In this document: positions 61,170 through 64,000 of the stretch, in pieces
How the letters are laid out: each line of letters starts with the position of its first letter
Numbering within the stretch: the first letter of the stretch is position 1
Assembly (NCBI GenBank): GCA_021498095.1
Contig: JAIZWK010000001.1
Coordinates: 1,475,666 to 1,539,665 of the forward strand
DNA: 64,000 nucleotides
DNA from: Candidatus Harpocratesius repetitus
GTDB lineage: Archaea > Asgardarchaeota > Lokiarchaeia > Sigyniarchaeales > Promethearchaeaceae
Direction: 5' to 3'
Notes under the pieces: generated by a model
Seen by the model: only the letters and a program-made list of their open reading frames with translations
Database searches by the model: none
Told to the model about the DNA's origin: nothing
Translations under genes and position numbers: made by a program

Positions 61170-63983
61170 TCAGAAAAAACTTTCGAGTTTCTTTATTCCT
61201 TGGATTTCTTCATAGTTAATTCCTAAAGGATCAAGAATTTGTTCAAAAGTGCTTCTGACGAGATCTTTATATTTTGAGATATCTAAATCTTCAATACTTG
61301 CTTGGCTTAATGGTTTTACTCCTTCTGAACTGCGAGTTTTTACATAACTGATAAAACTACCGCGTCCAAGGTTTGCTTGCTCTTTTCCAGTCATCATCTT
61401 TGCTGCTTTGACATGTTGCGGGGAAGTTTTTGTATAAGTATCGACTTCACGTCTTAAAACTACAGTAATAGCATAATCTTCAATATGAAATCCCCCTTTT
61501 TCAGGAGGTTTACCAATCGATTTAAGAGTAGATCGAACAATTTGAATTATTTTCTTACGTTTTTGCTGAAATGTTTTAAGATCCGTTATGGTAACTAATT
61601 CATCTTGCACCTCTTTAAAGCGTTTTTTAATAAATTCTGGAGTATTATATTTTTTTACCATTAATCCTTTAATATCTACTTTCTTTCCTCCCGTGCGAAC
61701 TCCAATATAATTTTTCTTTCGTTCTGATAAAGCCAAAAATTGATATGTTTTTTCTAGTTCAAGATCAAGATCTAAATCTTTTTTAGACCATTTAATTAAA
61801 TTCTTAACTTGATCTGAAGAAGGATTTAAGAGAAAAACCGAATCTGTATCTCCATATAAAACTTTTACTCCCATACTTTCAGATTTTTTGATGGTTTCAT
61901 GGATCGAATATCGTCCTAAAGCGGTTGTTGCTTCAGCAACTGGTCGAAAATAGAGATTAAACATGGGGCTACCAAAGACACCATATGCACCATTGATAAA
62001 TACCTTTAATGCACTCGCCATAACCATCGCGGTTTGTCGTTCTTTTTGGGAAACTGTTTTATCATTAGAAAGTGGCTTAAAATAATTAACTCGCACGTCC
62101 CTTAGATATCCGACCACTGAAGCAAAAATCCCCATCTTCTTGGTGCAAATCCAATAACCAATTTCTGGTAATCGGTTGTTTTTGCATTCTGGATGAAGAC
62201 AATTGATAGTTTCATATGAAAGATTACGAGTCTTAATTGTAGTGGGATATAGACTGGAAAAATCTAAAACTGCCACTTGAAAATGAATTCCAGGTATTGG
62301 ATCAATAACATAGGCTCCCTGAAATTTCTCTGTGTTTGTTCTATCAAAACCACCTCTTTCTTCTAATTCTGACATTCTGGGGACTAAACAGTTCAATCTA
62401 CGATGTTCAGCGAGTAACAATGATTTAATCCAAGCAGATATCTGTAATCTGAACAAATCTTGCATTGGTAATCGAGTAATTCGCATTAAAACTACTAATA
62501 AATTCCACATTAAATTATTGTTAAAAGTTGTCAATTCTAAAGTAAGTATGGAATCCATTAAATTATAATGAATTAAATTTGCTAAGTTCATATCTCCTAT
62601 TAGAATCCCTTCGTGTTTGACTTTTCCTTCGCCCAATAAGCTGCTGGCGATATCTTCCAAAGAGTTTTTTAAATACGCTCCACCGAAAGCATAGCCTTTA
62701 ATACTTCTGTTTGCGAAGAATTGGAATATATCCAAATGAATCCCTTGTTTATAGTCAGTATTTCTTGTAACCATTCCACCTCCACGAGATGTTAAAATGG
62801 GGTTAAGCGTTTCGTCAATTTTAAGTTTTCTGGCTCTGTGGTAAAGATAGGAATTATCAAAATTATCACCATTAAAGGTAATTATAATTGGATACTGCCA
62901 AATTTTCCGAAAGGTTTCCAGAATTAAATCTCTTTCTGATTGGTAAAAAATCACTTTTGTTTCTTCAGGGAAATTTTCATTATATGCTCCATCTGTTAAA
63001 TCTTCGCGATTCAAGCAATAAACCTCTTTAATTCCATCTGTATCAGCAAACGATACGCTGATTACTTTATATTTCGCTAGTGTAGGGTCAGGTAATCTTC
63101 CATCTTCAGATTCTTCTACTTCAATATCATAAGCCATCCGTTTCAGTGATGGAACAGAAGAAGAAAAAACTGGATGATAGACTTTTGCCATAGATTGAAT
63201 TTCTGGGGCTTCTTGCTTAAACACATTGTGTAATTTTGCATCTAAAGAAGGATCTAATTGAGGATCAAGAGGAATAATGATTCCATCTTTCATTTTATAA
63301 AGCATACCCGGAATAAGTTCTCTATCATAAATAAAATTATGATGATAACGAATATTTGCTTCCCAAGCTCCTTCAAGGAGTGCTTTAATTCCTTGTGTTC
63401 CACCAATATCTGTAGGTGTTTTTCCATATATTTTCGTTATTTCAATTTCTCTATCATCTAAAAGATCAAATTTCTTGACTGTTTCCATTCCGTCATATCC
63501 TGCAAAGGATATTAATTGTTGATTTTGTTCTAAACTCGAACGTGAATCTTTGTGATAACAATACGGCCGGTGATTTGTTGTATCAATCCAAATTTTAATC
63601 GAATCATCGCTGAAATCATAGAACTTAGCAAAAGCTTTATTAAGTTGACCATCATACTCTACTGTTAAAAGCATTCCTTTCTCGAAATTTGACACAATTT
63701 GATTTTCTTGCTGTAAAATTCTAAGGTGATAAGACTTTTGACTTTCATTAGGATTGCGAGGATATTTATCTCTGTAGAGATAATCTCCAAAATCAATTGA
63801 TTTCTTAGTATAAAAAACTTTACCTAGTTTTCTTTTGTTTTCAGATGATATTTTATCTTTTTTTTGTTTTTCCTTTTTTTTATGTATTTCCTGCTGCTCT
63901 CTTATTGGTTTAATAACTTCTTTAAATTCTTTCATTGTTGCTTTAATCATAATTGGGTTTTTTTCTTTAACTTCCTGATTCAC
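61170..63983 (-). CDS. polB: Family-B DNA polymerase
   Basis: 937 residues from GTG 63983; the frame stays open to the window edge, so the true start may be further right or at ATG 63950. The proofreading exonuclease shows AYDIEVEE (Exo I, near residue 282), TFNGDNFDNSY (Exo II) and YNLMDSILTLEL (Exo III). The polymerase shows DFSSLYPTT (motif A), the KVFINGAYGVFGS region (motif B) and YGDTDSVF (motif C, near residue 709). All key Asp residues are kept. A charged Lys-rich N-terminus is unusual for an archaeal PolB. This is a replicative-type polymerase. Confidence 0.95.
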   Translation of the reverse strand: MNQEVKEKNPIMIKATMKEFKEVIKPIREQQEIHKKKEKQKKDKISSENKRKLGKVFYTKKSIDFGDYLYRDKYPRNPNESQKSYHLRILQQENQIVSNFEKGMLLTVEYDGQLNKAFAKFYDFSDDSIKIWIDTTNHRPYCYHKDSRSSLEQNQQLISFAGYDGMETVKKFDLLDDREIEITKIYGKTPTDIGGTQGIKALLEGAWEANIRYHHNFIYDRELIPGMLYKMKDGIIIPLDPQLDPSLDAKLHNVFKQEAPEIQSMAKVYHPVFSSSVPSLKRMAYDIEVEESEDGRLPDPTLAKYKVISVSFADTDGIKEVYCLNREDLTDGAYNENFPEETKVIFYQSERDLILETFRKIWQYPIIITFNGDNFDNSYLYHRARKLKIDETLNPILTSRGGGMVTRNTDYKQGIHLDIFQFFANRSIKGYAFGGAYLKNSLEDIASSLLGEGKVKHEGILIGDMNLANLIHYNLMDSILTLELTTFNNNLMWNLLVVLMRITRLPMQDLFRLQISAWIKSLLLAEHRRLNCLVPRMSELEERGGFDRTNTEKFQGAYVIDPIPGIHFQVAVLDFSSLYPTTIKTRNLSYETINCLHPECKNNRLPEIGYWICTKKMGIFASVVGYLRDVRVNYFKPLSNDKTVSQKERQTAMVMASALKVFINGAYGVFGSPMFNLYFRPVAEATTALGRYSIHETIKKSESMGVKVLYGDTDSVFLLNPSSDQVKNLIKWSKKDLDLDLELEKTYQFLALSERKKNYIGVRTGGKKVDIKGLMVKKYNTPEFIKKRFKEVQDELVTITDLKTFQQKRKKIIQIVRSTLKSIGKPPEKGGFHIEDYAITVVLRREVDTYTKTSPQHVKAAKMMTGKEQANLGRGSFISYVKTRSSEGVKPLSQASIEDLDISKYKDLVRSTFEQILDPLGINYEEIQGIKKLESFF

Positions 63984-64000
63984 AATTATTTTCTTCTTTT

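Noticed and set aside
1-64000. CRISPR array
   Set aside because: No regularly spaced direct repeats with unique spacers were seen; the repeats at 29917-29975 are short, degenerate and contiguous.

Overview
The window is AT-rich (about two thirds A+T by eye) archaeal DNA, most probably from an Asgard archaeon of the Lokiarchaeia type. Signs of this are an elongation factor 1A of the archaeal/eukaryotic kind, a Rab-like small GTPase remnant beside a longin/roadblock-like protein, two tandem TPR proteins ending in the same longin-like fold, a family-B DNA polymerase, TATA-type promoters, intron-bearing tRNA genes, and a selenocysteine codon followed by a 3'-UTR hairpin. The taxonomic call is inference; there is no rRNA in the window.

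Layout. 1-8 kb: a tail of an unknown gene, a membrane protein, a thioredoxin-fold [2Fe-2S] protein next to an [FeFe]-hydrogenase-like protein, a hybrid histidine kinase, and EF1A with a structured upstream region. 8.5-19 kb: accessory genes, including two proteins built by internal duplication, a complete insertion sequence with 8-bp target duplication, a ribbon-helix-helix regulator, two tandem TPR-longin genes, a longin-like gene beside a broken small GTPase, and an internally deleted relative of the same insertion sequence with its own 8-bp target duplication. 20-24.5 kb: an operon for a group 3c-type [NiFeSe] hydrogenase/heterodisulfide reductase module (vhuG-hdrC-hdrB-vhuA-vhuU). The large subunit lacks its C-terminal nickel-binding motif; a separate 49-residue gene with an in-frame UGA supplies it. 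25-27 kb: a second insertion sequence with 8-bp target duplication. 29.6-36.8 kb: hydrogenase maturation genes hypC, hypF, hypE, a maturation protease and hypD on both strands. 36.8-49.6 kb: acetyltransferase, AAA ATPase, zinc exporter with ArsR regulator, ferredoxin-containing aldo/keto reductase, an IS4-like transposase, a kinase C-lobe, a 959-residue orphan and a leucine-rich-repeat protein. 49.6-64 kb: two tRNA genes with introns, a nuclease-helicase fusion, membrane proteins, an HD phosphohydrolase, a gingipain-like protease, NAD synthetase and PolB.

How the parts fit. The vhu/hdr module and the hyp genes form one functional unit. HypF/E/D/C build the Fe(CN)2CO group; the M52 protease would be expected to trim the tail behind the Ni-binding motif of the tiny selenoprotein; HdrB/C couple hydrogen oxidation or production to thiol/disulfide or ferredoxin chemistry. 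HypA, HypB, HdrA and the MvhD/VhuD subunit are not in the window, nor are HydE/F/G for the [FeFe] enzyme.

The strongest items are (1) the split selenocysteine [NiFe] hydrogenase with a SECIS-like hairpin, (2) tRNA-Pro(UGG) with two 29-nt introns, one in the T-loop, and tRNA-Thr(UGU) with a 17-nt D-loop intron, and (3) the insertion sequence and its shrunken derivative, each with a clean target duplication.
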